In this document: piece after piece, positions 22,784-35,419 of the stretch
How positions within the stretch are numbered: the stretch's first letter is position 1
How the letters are laid out: each line of letters begins with the position of its first letter
Program-made: the position numbers and the translations under genes
Notes under the pieces: model-generated
What the model saw: the letters and a program-made list of their open reading frames with translations, nothing else
Database searches by the model: none
What the model was told of the DNA's origin: nothing
Source of the DNA: Hygrocybe punicea
Taxonomy: Eukaryota > Basidiomycota > Agaricomycetes > Agaricales > Hygrophoraceae
Length of the DNA: 64,000 bases
Reading direction: 5' to 3'
Assembly: GCA_963556145.1 (NCBI GenBank)
Contig: OY744462.1
Location: forward strand, 372,001-436,000

Positions 22784-23772
22784 GCGACCGAGTTGTCATT
22801 ATGGTATGAATGTATTCACTTATTTCATGCTTGGTATCTGCTCCTCATTGCTAGGCAGGTAGCAAAATTTTTGAGTACATTCACCAGAAATCTAATAGAG
22901 CGAATCAAAATATCCTACCCATACATGTCATCCATGGCCAGAACCATCTCATCATCACTGAATTCTTCACGCTCCCTGTCAGTGTGCCCATCACTCAAAT
23001 CATCAGCATCTTCCCAATCATCTCATTCCCATTGTTCAGTATCAGATCCTTCTTCATTGAACGCCTGGTTGTCGTCTGCAGCTGAATCTACATTTTCAAA
23101 GGCAACTGGCATCACTTCCAATTCCATACCACATTCAGTGGACTGATTGGAGGACGCGACCCTGCTTGCAGCTTGACCATTTGTATAGGTATGCCCAACA
23201 GCGAGACCCCAGTGATAGTGCATAGTCATATCGCGGTCTGCAAATCTGCAGGAGAGGAAACAATTGAGTACCTGAGAGTATAGTATCAAATCATTATTGG
23301 ACCTATCAATGTAGTAGTAAAGCCAGTCGTTTGAATCAGCTGAACAGCATGATAAGCCAACCCCATCAAGATGCAGTCTTCCTTTTGCAAACCTGGGCAT
23401 AACGTGACATCCCCGCAATACATCCCTTGGATCTACAAATCCAAATGCACCATCACTTGCCATCGGGGGAAATCGAACACAATCCAAACAACGGTCTTCA
23501 CAAACAATGGAATGGCTTCCAACATATTGGAACCATCACACCCATAAGAACTCCAGCTTTCTTGGCGAATAGTCCAGCATCCCAGTTCCGGTGTAAATAA
23601 CGTGGGTGTGGAAAATTCCCAGAACGCATGCATATAAAAATTGATGGTTTGCATTCCCCTCAAGATCTTCAGGATTTGCAAGGAGCATTATGTTACAGTG
23701 AGAAGTGTTGGGATTGACCACATCCTGCGATCGTCAGACATCATAGGTCGTGTAATTGAATCGAGCAAGATG

Positions 23773-26735
23773 TAGTGTTACCGCAACTATGACTAGTAGT
23801 CGACTAGTAGTCATAGTTGTAGTCGGTCATAGCTGAGTTGATAACCGACTCGACTATGACTATGACACCGACTATGACTACGACTACCCGATTCGGTCAA
23901 GTCGATAGCTGGCGGCTAAGTCCGGACCACGTTTTTTTTTTCTTTCTTCAACAATCTCGTTCGTGACATGACCAAACGAAGTCGTCGCAAGGACAGCGAC
24001 GATGGGTCCTCCAAGTCCTCGGGAAATGCCTCATCTCTGGCTACCTCATCATCTGAACTCCCTGCCCTTACGCGTGCCAAAAAGCAAGCCGCGATGAAGA
24101 AGGCCGAGCGTGCCAAGAAGAAGGCCAAGAAACGTCAACCATCTCCCGCTCCTACGCAGTCAGCAGCCCTGTCAGAGTCAGCAGCCCCGTCAGAGTCAGC
24201 AGCCCCATCTGCTACTGCCGCTACTGGGCCCAGTCAGCCCGCGTCCGTCAATGACCTCGTAGGCTCGGTCCGATTCAAAACGGCTGCACACGATATCTGG
24301 CACTTCTTCACGAAGGGGAGTATCAAGGAGAAGATCCGAACGATATGTAAGGCCTGTCAGTGAGTGTCTTCCCCCTTTCTATTGATTTCTGTACACTAAT
24401 TATCTACCTACAGGGCACGCCGATCCGCCGATCCGAAGTTCCTCGCCCTCAACATCAACTATACCTTTGCCCCTGCCACAGCTAACCCCAATCTCCGTGT
24501 CCACCTCGAGAAGTACCATGAGGACGAGTACGTCAAAGCCTGCAAGGAGAATGGCTGGTTGATGCAGTTGCCGAAGCGGAAGATCCGTGAGGAAACTGCT
24601 AGCCTCAGACAATCTACCCTCGACTCTAACCTTCAAGACATATCATCATCCGGCCGTCCCACCTTCACTCGTGCCGCCCTCCTTCACGCTTTGATCAACT
24701 TCGTCGTTGCGGATGATCAATCAATCAATGTCATTGAGTGTCGGGAGTTTCGAGATCTCCTCCTCCTCCTTCGTTCCGACCTTCAAGACAAAGACATCCC
24801 CCACCGCACCAAGTTGCGTGAGGCAATCATTGCAGCCTGGGAGTCCCACTTCAAGGCCCTGCGGCTCGAACTCGCCGACGCTGTAGGGAAGGTTAGCTTT
24901 ACCGCGGACCTCTGGTCTGACAAGAATCTTCGCTCATACCTCTGCATTACCGCCCATTGGATTGCCTGCAACAAGCGCAGCAATCAGCTGGAACTCAAGA
25001 CCGCACTGATCGCGTTTCACAACGTCACTGGCAAACATGATGGCGCCAACCTCGCCGCCATCATCCTGCAACTGCTTGACCGTGCCGGTATCACAACCCT
25101 CATTGGTTGGTTTACCCTCGACAACGCGAGCAACAATGACACCTTCGTTGTAGCGCTGGAAGGCCTCCTCAAGGCCCGCGACATCGATTTCTGTGCCGTT
25201 GAGAATCGGATCATGTGCTTCGCGCACATCATCAACATATGTTGCCAGCACCTCGTTGAAGGCTTCACCAACACCGCACTCGTTGATCCCGTGGAGACCT
25301 TCGTTGCTGCGGACCGTCCGCATGAGCCTGGTGCTCAAACATTTGAGGAGGCCATCAAGCGTGACCCAATTGCACTCGGTCGTGTAGTAGTTCGCAAAGT
25401 TCGATCTTCTGGTCAACGCCGTGAGCACTTCAAATCCATCATCATTGAGGGCAACAGCAGGGCCCACTTCACACTTCCGGATGGCCGTGCGATAACGGTC
25501 CCTCTCCTACAACTACTTCGCGATGTCAAGACGAGGTGGGATTCAATCTACTACATGATCAATCGTCTTCGCATTTTGCGGCCTGCCATCGATTCCTTCC
25601 TCGCAAGCCCTGTCAACAAGGATCTTCAAACGCTCCGTCTCACAGACGTTGAGTGGAATACCCTTCAGGACATCGAGGCAATCCTAGCTGTGCCCCATGC
25701 AGCCCAACAAACAATGTCGAAGGAAACCACACCGATTCTGTCTGGCTCCATCCCAGCCTTTGAAATGTTCATGTCGTCTTGGGAGCAGCTCGCCGAGAAG
25801 ATTCCCCGCCTCAAACCATTCATCGACGAAGGCCTGAAATGGGCGCTCAAATACTATGAGCGGATGGACCGAACAGATGCCTACATCGTCGCAATGATCA
25901 TCAACCCGGCAGTCCGCACATCTTGGATCAAGAAACACTGGGCCGCAGACTGGTTCAAGAAAGCCGAAACCACCTTCCTTGACCTCATGCAGCAGTACCG
26001 AGACAAATCCAAACCTGTAGCCCCCGATGAAGTCTTACCCACTAGGCCGGCCGTCGCTTCCGTTGAGGCATGGCAAACACTTGACTCGCAATATGGCCTC
26101 GACGACATGTTCGAAACAGCCGAAGAATCAGGAGAGTTGGCAACGGTCAACGAAGAATACGAGTCCTATGTCAAAGGCCCACTCTCGAAGCCAGGGACGA
26201 ACCTTCTTCAATTCTGGTCCATGTCCGATTCAACCTTGCCGACAATTTATTCTATTGCAATGGACTATCTACCTATTCAAGCGTCATCTGTCCCGAGTGA
26301 GCGTGTTTTCTCATCCAGTGCCGAGACTGACACACACAAACGCAACCGCATCCATCCCCTCCTCATGGAGGCCCTTCAAATGCTCAAATTCAGCCTCAAG
26401 AAATCTCGACTTGACTTCATGACTGGGTGGGCAGTCAATGAGGCCAGCATGATGGATGTAGAGGAGGAGGAGGTGGATTTGTTGGGTGCATTGTTTGAGG
26501 GGGACAAGGACCAAGCATTTGATGTGCTGATTGCAGCCATGGGTGAGGGAGATGACGGGGATATATAGATCGTTAGCATTTTTGTAGTGAGAACCCCGAC
26601 TGAGCCGCGACTGAAGTTGACTGTAGTCGGTAGTCGTGACTACCGACTACAACTATATGAAATTGTAATGAATAGTCTAGTTGAAGTCGCGACTTTCCTA
26701 GTCGACTATTGACTAGTCGAGTCGCGGCAACACTA
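23773..26735 (+). mobile_element. complete hAT DNA transposon, 2963 bp
   Basis: Left end TAGTGTTACCGCAACTATG and right end (reverse complement) TAGTGTTGCCGCGACTCGAC form imperfect terminal inverted repeats. Exact 8-base duplications GCAAGATG flank it at 23765-23772 and 26736-26743. Subterminal GACTAGTAGTC repeats fill 23780-23900 and 26600-26720. One intact transposase gene lies inside. It interrupts the Plavaka coding sequence, whose frame continues across the single-copy target (…YCHHLA then RFNYTTYDV). Confidence 0.95.
23968..26568 (+). CDS. hAT transposase, intact, about 848 aa
   Basis: ATG 23968 opens a Ser/Lys-rich leader (MTKRSRRKDS; alternating Ala/Lys helix AKKQAAMKKAERAKKKAKK, likely nuclear localisation). 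A BED-type finger follows (HDIWHFFTKG, ICKACQ, then LRVHLEKYHEDEY). A 54-base intron at 24360-24413 splits the Cys pair from the His pair in frame. The RNase-H-like core shows FTADLWSDK (Asp near residue 296) and FTLDNASNN (Asp near 367). The C-terminal hAT dimerisation region contains DYLPIQASSVPSERVFSSSAE and ALQMLKFSLKKSRLDF (about 750-810). Stop at 26566-26568. No internal stop, normal family length, and CpG-rich codons unlike the decayed neighbours. Together with intact ends, this makes it the best candidate in the window for an active element. Confidence 0.93.
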
Positions 26736-29700
26736 GCAAGATGATGGCAGTATATGCGATCATTCTTGAACAGCACCGAGTTGCAGGCAGTTTGGATAGT
26801 CTCATGTTGTTCCATGAACAATGGGTCTGCTAACCCATAGTTGAAAGGCCGGGATGGAATGCCATCGGCCGTGGAAGCTTCTTTGGACAAGATGGCTTTG
26901 ATTCGAGGAAGTAAATGATCTTTGAGTTTCGGAATGAAATCCTGGCAATGAATAAGCACAACTTAGTTTGTCTCAGTCACGAGCACGAGCCAATACCTTG
27001 ACTGCAGGATCACCTGCATGTTTCTGCAAGAAAAGTGGGATATTCTCAGGAAAATTTTGGGATCTCCCAATATTGTGATGGATGTCAGGTTTATTGGAGA
27101 CGTCCTCTTGCGTAGTCTTCCCTGCCTTTCGGTATTGTTCGCGGATATGACAGATACGATTTTGCTGCCGCTCGATGTGTGTCATTTGCTGAATAAACCG
27201 TTTGCAACTTGTGTGGGTATACCATGCTTTTGGTGAGCAGTGTTCCAATTCACCCTATGAAGCAATTCAGAATAAATCATTTTCGGTGTGGATTTGAAGA
27301 TACTTACTGGCTCCATTGAGTAGGAGTCTGTGGTGCCATATCTTCTAATTGTAGCAGTGTAATCACCCAGGGCATGAGCCTTGTATGTATTGAGATTGAA
27401 ATGTTTAAGACGTTGAGCGTTAGTTTGCAGCCCATCCACTGCAGCGTTCTCAGATTCAAGACCTGCGATCTGTATCCATGGTCTATGTGGATTATTTCCT
27501 TGGGCATTGACAGTGTCAGAACCAGAGCGACGACCTTTGGTGTTGTTTTTCTTCGCTGCCTCTTTAGCTTGCCGGTGAACACGTGCATTGAGCTCCCGTT
27601 CAAGCTCCTGAGTCACGAAGGCAGAACACGTCTTGTTGTTGAAGTTGCGAAGTTTCTCACCTAAAGAAATTGTGACGGCATCCATGATGTCGAGAGTCAA
27701 GTCACTGTGCATCCGTAATTTGGCCAAGCTGTGCCAATGTGCTACCACAAACAAGAGATCCAAGATCTGTTGATTGTGCAGTTCTGGAAGCAGTCCTTCG
27801 AAGACAGGAATAGCGCACTGATTGATGTACACTGAATGTTGTAACCTGAGAAGAAGGCTTTATCATACCTGTAAGAGATTCTCGTAATCCTGGGCAGCCA
27901 TGTTTTTCGGTTCAGAACAATTAACCGGGAATCATCGGATCGCATCCCTTCCGAAAGAAGGGAGTTGCTGATAGCTTCCTCCATAATTAGGATTGGTGAC
28001 AGTGATACATCCATAAATGTCTTACCGACGATCTAATTCTGCAACCAAATTTGATCCCTGGTGCGATTCCAGAATCTGAAGGAGATGGATGAAGAGGCTT
28101 TTCCAAACTCCCAGCTCCATTTCATGTAATAAATCAACTACCAGCATCGAGTACCAACCGAAGCCAAAGCGTCCCAGTCTACAAGAAAAGGCGTTCTAGA
28201 TCACAAGAGTTAGTTGTAAGGGGCTAAGCGTAATATTATTGTGGCAACAGACATACTAGGTTTGGAACCAAAGATGTCTCTTTCAGGAAATTCTCCACAG
28301 CAGTACTATTCACTTGTTGGTGCCTTTCATATATTAGCTTCCGAGCAGCGAAAACCGAGTTCTGTCGACCACGATCATCGACGCGAGCCAATGTTGCCCG
28401 ACGTTGTATATCCGTAGCTGTCCCCAGGTTATGAAAGTGTGACATCGGGGTGAGACACCGTGGAGAAGGGCAAAGGGCAGGCATTTTACGAATACTAGCG
28501 AGTAGGATTCTGTGTAAAGATTGCTGCATTAGTTCATTCCAATTGTTCGCGGTTGTGAATAGATGACCTACTTCTCAGGATAATCTGCAGAATAGGTGAA
28601 TATTCGTGGGTAGAACCGTCTTGTAATCCCATCACAGCATGTAATCACGATGCCATGCACCTAAGCTTCCAGAAACTCGTCATCAAGTAGAACCATCCAT
28701 TGGGCATGCATGAGCTCCCGAGCGCAGTGCGCCATGAATTGATCACTGGGTTCTTTCCCCCCTGCAGTCTGCTTGGTGGCAAAATCCTTGAAGGCCCCAG
28801 GAAGCTGTTGCATAGATGATCAGCCATGATCCGGCAATCAGCGAAAATACAGCACCCACCGAATGAAAATACGCAATGTGGTGACAGAGGTGGCATGAGG
28901 GTTTACACCGGTAATATATGGATTCATTTCCGAAAAACATGTAAAGGGGCCAAACCTTCGCATCACCAAAAGATGTCAGGTGTGTAACATCAGACCAGAA
29001 CATCAGTGCAGCAACCACACGTGGAAGTGAGCAACCTGGTTCTGCAGGAGAGTCTTGTAGTTCACGATGGGCATCGACGAATGCGGGAGATGTGTACAGT
29101 TCGCCCTGAACACGCACCGGGTGAGGAACTTCGCCCAGCTGCCAATTCAGCTTGAATGGTTTGTAATGAAAATGTTGATGATTTCCTGTTGAAACCAAAA
29201 GCTTTTCCCAAATGACCGAAACCAGACTGTGGTGATAGAAGTCGTCAATCGCATAACTTCGAGGACCGGCATCAGAATCTGAGGAGACGCCACGATGAAG
29301 CTGATAGATCCTTGTCCAACCATTCTTCATCTTCACTGCTTGCTAGAATATTGTTGATCTCACTCCATTGGGTATCTTGAACGGCAGCGGGCTCGAAGCC
29401 ACGATCTCCAACAATGTCTAAAAGCTCATTAAAGCTAGACTAAGATTTCTGGACACCGCCATTCCAATACCACTCACCCAGGCGGAATGAGCTGTAGTTC
29501 AGATATGGATAAAATGTTTGCGGAGCGGATGTGGAAGGGGATTGAGATGGGATATCTGATAACTCATTGTACTCCTCTGGATCGTGCGAAGGCAATTCTG
29601 CAGTATGGTACAGCCGTGATAGCCCAAATATGTTGCATACTGTCTTGAACACTTGGCGCAGGTGAGAACTTATAGCCATTCTATTGTTTGCCATTGACTG

Positions 29701-30209
29701 CAAAGAAGTAGAGGCGATAGAATGAATGAGGGATGGCGGTGGTAAAAGTGGTGGCGATTGTGGCAAAGGATCTCTGAATCATAGAGGGAGTCGACGATTG
29801 AGTCTGCGGGTCCATGGTGCACATTCCATCATAGACATATGGGAGTCATCGGCTTGGTTTTCATTCGTTGAATCATGTGGAATAACAATCTACGAACAAT
29901 ATTTAATGAGCAGTTATCTTTCATCCTCAAAATGATGAACCTCCATTGCAACCACTGGGTCTGCTGCCTGGGGTGCTGCCGGAGGCACCTCATCAGTCTC
30001 CAAAGATGATGAAAGAAGTTGACGCCTCTTGGGACCTTTCCAGAGCTGTTTTGCCTTGTCCAGAGCACTGGAAAGACGCTTTTTTGAAGATTGGCAGGTG
30101 CGCTTGTGGTTGGTGAAAGCACTGAGCTGCTGGAAAGAATGGCCACACACACAAACTGACTCCATATTCACTAGCCTGGGGGTAGCAGATTCTAGCAAAC
30201 TTCAGCAGT

Positions 30210-30310
30210 ATCAAGTACTAACATTCGAGTCATGTCTATGACTCGAGTCACATCTGACTCGAGTCACATCTGACTCGAGTCACATCTATGACTCCGAGAA
30301 GTGAGTCCAG
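30210..30310. repeat. ACTCGAGTCA short tandem repeat
   Basis: TGACTCGAGTCACATC repeats three to four times, with related CATGTCTATGACTCGAG flanks, just upstream of the Plavaka start. GATTCGAGTCAATGACTC near 30739 is a relative. These are palindromic words of the kind found in transposon subterminal regions. Confidence 0.6.
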
Positions 30311-31320
30311 CGCGCGTGATTCGAACAGCATAAGTTATAATCACTTGGTGTTATAATCACTTGGTAAAGGTTAAAAACTTGGAAACTCGAAATTCTACAC
30401 TGTGCATGATTAAATTGATAAGAGCAGCCCCATTTTCACCACTGGCGCTCAAGCAGGATATAAGGCTTCGAACCTCTCCCATTTCCCCCCATTCCACTTA
30501 ATAACGTTGGACGGTCACCGGAACCAATGCAAAGATGAGTGAAAGCGGATGCGAAAGCGCCGTAGAAGTGATGCGATGGAGGGCGATACTGTTGGCAACC
30601 ATGTCAGCTCGGGGATGACATTACCACTGGCAAGTATCAACATCAACTTGAATGTAATAGCCTTGTCTCTGCGACTTTCATGCTAAGGTGCTGCGAGGGT
30701 TGCGGAGGAAATTGGTGCTGGATGTGGCAGCAATCCGACATGATTCGAGTCAATGACTCGGAGCGCTACGCAGGCTAATGATGCTCTCAGGCTCATTGCA
30801 TCGTACATGGTAACTCGAACCCACTGAGTATTTTTTGACGTCCTACAATCATGATGATATTTAAGATCTGAGCTGTGGATATTTTTCCAGTGGCGCACCT
30901 TTGCATCGAGACCATCCTTCCTTCATTCAAGAAAGAGTAATAGAAACAGAACTTGCATGGTTTTATTGTGGGCTGGTCAATTACATAAATCGTCGGCTGA
31001 ACAAAGTTCGGCATTTGCCACAAGAAGCAAAACTAGCAGGAGGAACATCCCACTCTATAAGGTACCAGCTGGGCCTGGGCTCGATGTCATGATGGTGACC
31101 TAGTATGTTGATCACGCATATGCTGGTTTCTTCATGTGGGAACGCTTATTTTAAATAAAGTAACGACTTTTATTTCAAAAAACCTTACCATCGATCGATC
31201 GATCGACTGTGAGTTGTCATCTTTCTCCAAGTCCAATAGGTGTGCAGTGCTTATTTGTTAAGCCTCCCTTGGAAAGTGTACCTTCAGGTTGGGGACCGGG
31301 AACTGACCAGGAGAGTTAGT
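30311..31320. other. no gene recognised
   Basis: Likely the 5' flank of the Plavaka unit. CGATCGATCGATCGA occurs at about 31192. Short frames only. Confidence 0.35.
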
Positions 31321-31322
31321 TA

Positions 31323-31962
31323 CAGCCATTTTCAGCGAGTATTGGAAACACGATTTCTAAATGGTGGCTGTGCATTTCTGAATAAGGAAGCTGCCGAGAA
31401 CCCGAGGTTTGATGAGCATATTACATAAGATAGATGTCATCCATATATGGCTACACCACATGACTTAGCGTGACAGACAGTAAAATGACAATAGATAATG
31501 GTTAAGGACAATAGAAAAACAGATGTTGCAGAGAAAGATTTAGAGGGCACTTCAAAAGGTGTTGGTGTATTTAAAACCATGATTTTCTATCAGGTGAAGG
31601 AGGAGATAAGCATTCAGTTCCAATGTTACACAGCACGTCACAAAGCATCACACCCGCTTCTCTTGAGTAAACTACTGACCTCCTCCTTCACCTGATAGAA
31701 AATCATGGTTTTAAATACACCAACACCTTTTGAAGTGCCCTCTAAATCTTTCTCTGCAACATCTGTTTTTCTATTGTCCTTAACCATTATCTATTGTCAT
31801 TTTACTGTCTGTCACGCTAAGTCATGTGGTGTAGCCATATATGGATGACATCTATCTTATGTAATATGCTCATCAAACCTCGGGTTCTCGGCAGCTTCCT
31901 TATTCAGAAATGCACAGCCACCATTTAGAAATCGTGTTTCCAATACTCGCTGAAAACAGCTG
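31323..31962. mobile_element. 640-base mariner-like foldback MITE
   Basis: Two arms of about 290 bases (31323-31611 and 31678-31962) are nearly perfect inverted copies around a loop of about 66 bases. The ends read CAGCCATTTTCAGCG and, reverse complemented, CAGCTGTTTTCAGCG. Both are bordered by TA, as in Tc1/mariner elements that duplicate TA. There is no coding capacity beyond arm shadows. Confidence 0.75.
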
Positions 31963-32226
31963 TAAATCTTCTTTCACATATTTAATTGATGCACAATTTC
32001 CAATAATCGAAGTATATTAGCTACCCCCCACAAAGATGTGCTATCTCCTTGGTATTTTGTTATCCAGAGCATTCGTCCTAACATTCCGATAACACCCAGC
32101 ATCGGGGTAAACCCCGCATCCCACAGGTTTATCCGGTGGCCTTAATGGATCGACCGCCCCCAACCTTATTAGCCTGATTTGCATTTGCAAAATTCGGTGA
32201 CATACTTGAAGTATATCTCCCCAACT

Positions 32227-34282
32227 ATGACAACTGAAAACTGCTCAACCTTCTGCACGATCACCACCGTTATTCAAATGATACGGGAAAATATCGAGTT
32301 TTCAACCGAGAGTCCCACCATTCTACAACTGACGGAGGAGGCTCAGCCCCACGAAATCCGAGCAGTGTTGCGACCATTAAACGCCTTGGCCACACTCTTG
32401 GTTAGAAATCACAAAGTTGTGGCGATCATGAAGGATGACATGAACCAGGATATGTCTGGGGTCGTAAAGCTTTTCGCAACAGTCAACCCCCGATGGGCGG
32501 CACCGGACACCGATCCCAATGATAAAGATGCGATCACATTCAAAAATGAACATAAAGGTCCTGCTATAATTCACCTGCCTGAAAGCCATGTCGACCCACG
32601 CGATCCAATTCCATATCTGAAAGAGACATGGTAAGAGATCAGCAGTTATTTCAATACCTCACTCCCTACATGCTTTGCATTAGGATATCCAAATCTTTTC
32701 AATCTCACACAGCTGTGACGGTTAGCCTGGTCAATGCAGTGGACAAGAAGGACAGCAATACACTCGGCATCTTCGCGTATGTGGCTACGACGTCGCAACC
32801 TAAGACGATGCAGCGGTTGTTGCATAAGAAATACGCTAAACCATTCTATGATTGCCTCCTGGATATTCAACCATCCCAGGCAATAGATGAAAAACGCCCC
32901 TTTCCTGTTCAGCCACCCATTTCCACCCCATTGGGTAAGTGCGATGCCGCCTTCCTCGAATCACTTTCGCAGCCCATCAACGATACCTTTCTTCACTTGT
33001 CTGATCTTGAGACTCCTAACCTGAGAAAGATGGCGGCAGATTACAAGAGCGGCTCACACCTTCCCACCATTTATACCCAGGACACATGCGAAGAAGTCCA
33101 CCGATTGTTGAAACATCTCCTCATTTCCTACGAAGCTGCTCTCCGGGCGCTGAAAGCCTTCAGAGGTCTTGATAAGCCTTTGTTGGATAACAAGACCGAG
33201 GAATTTGAACTCACCATCTATGGCCTCACCACATGTGGTCTGGCTCTTTGTACATTGGTTTATAGCTCCTTTATTCAAGAGCACCTGGTCAGAATCAACC
33301 CGAAAGACCCTCTTATAAGAAAAGAAAAGAAGAAAAAAGGAACCAGAACTCCTCTTACACCGAAAGGAATGGGGCAAAAAGGAAAACAAGTAGATGTGAA
33401 AAAAGGAGGGAAGGGAAAAGGGAAAGGGAAAGGGAAAGGGAAAGGGAAAGGGAAAGGGAAAGGGAGAGGAAAGAAAAGGGTGGTGGTGGAGAGGAAAGAA
33501 AAGGGTGGTGGTGGAGGAGGAGGAGGAGGAGGAGGAGGAGGAGGCGGAGGAGGAGGAGGAAGAGGAGGAGGAGGAAGAGTTGGACACCGACCTCGTCGGA
33601 ACCCAACCTCATACTTTCATCTACGGAGAAGGGTGTCTTTCCGTGCCAGATGCTTATGTAGGCTGGCTTCATCTGCTCGTCATTCAGTTCGAGGCGGCGG
33701 ACATTCTAATTGGGAATGATGCTCTTTTCGGTGGTCAGCTCTCCATCGATGTCGTTGCAATGCAACATGAAGGTACCAAATTACAGCCTTGGCGCGACGT
33801 CGTCAGAGAAATAATGGACGAAGAAGGCAAGAATTGAAGGTAAGAGCCTTGCCGACGAAGCTATAGCCGCTTTGAATGATATCATGCTGAACTGTCTCGT
33901 TTTTCCAGGAACACTTCACTGCGAGGCCATTTTGGCCTGTTTGATTCTTTTACATTTTCGTCTTAATGATGGGGCTCTTAGGGTAAGTTAGTTCTAATTT
34001 CAGCTATGCAAGGGTCTAACCTATCAAAAATAGCATACCATCAATGTCATCGGAGTGTCCAAGCGTTGTTGTCCCATTTGTGTACTCCTTTTGAAGTTAA
34101 TCGCAACCCAGCTCAGGATCCCACTCCACATCTGAGGATCCCACCAAGTAACATTTGGATGTACTCTACCAGGGTCTGAGTTGTTGGACGACACAATTTT
34201 CAAAGCTGTAAACGACTACTTCAAAGAAGTACTGAAAAATCATATTCTTCAGCTCTTATCCCCACAACCAATGATATCGTGA
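32227..34282 (+). pseudogene. deaminase-family protein (OTT_1508-like), degraded
   Basis: Starts MTTENCSTF at 32227. Intron 32631-32683 joins YLKETW to the next exon (SLVNAVDKKDSNTLG), which runs through EEVHRLLKHLL to a Lys/Gly-rich simple-repeat tract (33412-33590). Across the tract the useful frame changes: DTDLVGTQPHTF ... VPDAYVGWLHLL ... LQPWRDVVREIM lies in another frame. Next come exons with LHCEAILACL (33917-33925 encodes HCE), an intron with a GTAAGT donor near 33980, and IGVSKRCCPICVLLLKL (34067-34081 encodes CCPIC). HxE plus CxxC is the zinc site of cytidine-deaminase-fold enzymes; this basidiomycete group is the OTT_1508-like deaminases. A TGA at 34133-34135 precedes GSHQVTFGCTLP, which the 63-kb relative shares. 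Substrate unknown; probably inactive. Confidence 0.6.
33412..33592. repeat. (GGGAAA)n then (GGA)n microsatellites inside the deaminase gene
   Basis: About ten GGGAAA units (33416-33470) and a GGA/GGC tract (33508-33580) encode Lys/Gly or poly-Gly or poly-Glu depending on frame. The frame used upstream and the frame used downstream differ across this tract. Confidence 0.8.
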
Positions 34283-34289
34283 AAACGCA

Positions 34290-35270
34290 CCGACTCAACA
34301 AATACCCACCATATATCTCTGTCTTCATATGCCCCCGACTCAGAAGTCGACCAGAAATTATATTCCTACATATCCAAACGGGAATTTTGGAAAAGCCAAA
34401 ATTTACTCACGTCTTGGCTATCTGCGGTTCACAAATTATGGAACAAATGAACCATGAATTGATTCTTATGAGCCGCATGAGTGTCATCCATCCGTCCCCC
34501 CATCATTTTCCTATTTGCCACTCCTTTTACATTTCCACCGCCCAGGGACCCTTCCCATTCCTTCCCCCTAACCTCATCTCAGACCTATGCAAGGAACGAA
34601 GGATCATCTAACCGTGATTCATTTTTGGATCCCAGGCGCCATGTGAAATTTGTTGACCTGTAGCAGGGGAGCATCAATCGACGATGAAATATTGATCGAA
34701 CCTTTCAGACTTGAATTCATACCTATCCTGAGTCCAACTCGCTATAAACTGCCCACTCCCCAACCTTCTCCCTCTTCTTCATTTCTCCCTCTTCTTCGTT
34801 TCTCCTCGCCTCCATCCCTAAGAAATATACCAAGCTTCACAATAATATGATTGATGAAATCATTGCAAATTCGGTATATTATGAGTTAAACAAGAACTTG
34901 TGACTCGGACTCAGCACTTAGGAACCAAGATGGTACAACACATAAATGAAGTAAATTGGTGCTCCCTTATACCCCATAGGACTTTGTAAGTTACATATCT
35001 CACCCAAATACCTCCCTCAAATGCCATCTCCCTTCAGTCGTAAAGTAGATTTACTGGGTGAATTTCAACCCAGACCTGCTTCCCGGAACACTACATAGTA
35101 CCCCATGGGTTCATTGGGAGGGGTTGGGGGAACTGAGGGGGATAAGGAGGATAGTCAAATCGCTGGTAGTTGTACAAAACTTAGAATTGCATCGACGTTG
35201 GATATGACGACCACGACCAGGGACTGGTCATTGTCCAAGTCCAGGTTAAAAAATCCAGGTTGAAAAATAC
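34290..35270. other. no gene recognised
   Basis: Frames of 60-110 codons without family resemblance; TC-rich patches at 34760-34830. Confidence 0.3.
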
Positions 35271-35419
35271 AAAAACAAACATAACAAAAAAAATCATGCT
35301 CATCGTTCAGCATGACAGCAACGACCATGACAACGACAACCATCTCAGCATCCAGCTGGTTACTCTCCATGCTGCCCTTGCACAGTTCCAGGCACAGTCT
35401 CACTCACAATACTTCAATC

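Larger units (their letters stand above)
22915..30165 (-). pseudogene. Plavaka-type transposase, split by a hAT element and by stops
   Basis: Begins at 30165 with an N-terminal zinc-finger-like CVCGHSFQQLSAFTNHKRTC and ends at TAG 22915 after an acidic tail (LAMDDMYG). Between them are hallmark Plavaka segments: WYWNGGVQKS, YAIDDFYHHSLVSVI, RVQGELYTSPAF, CSLPRVVAALMFWSD, LTSFGDAKVWPLYMFFGNES, LLDDEFLEAYVHG, ITRRFYPRIFTYSADYPE, SRRLGRFGFGWYSMLV and ANPEDLEGNANHQFLYA. Plavaka is a CACTA-related basidiomycete DNA transposon superfamily. The gene has many short introns. In-frame stops at 23536-23538, 23734-23736 and 29440-29442 fit CGA to TGA or CAG to TAG. A hAT element occupies 23765-26743. There may also be a frame slip near 29330. 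Element ends were not found. Not functional. Confidence 0.88.

Noticed and set aside
24783..26579. Minus-strand ORFs inside the hAT gene
   Set aside because: They overlap a well-supported plus-strand transposase frame.
33054..33672. Poly-Ser/Pro/Phe minus-strand ORFs
   Set aside because: Reverse shadows of the GGGAAA/GGA tract in the deaminase-family gene.
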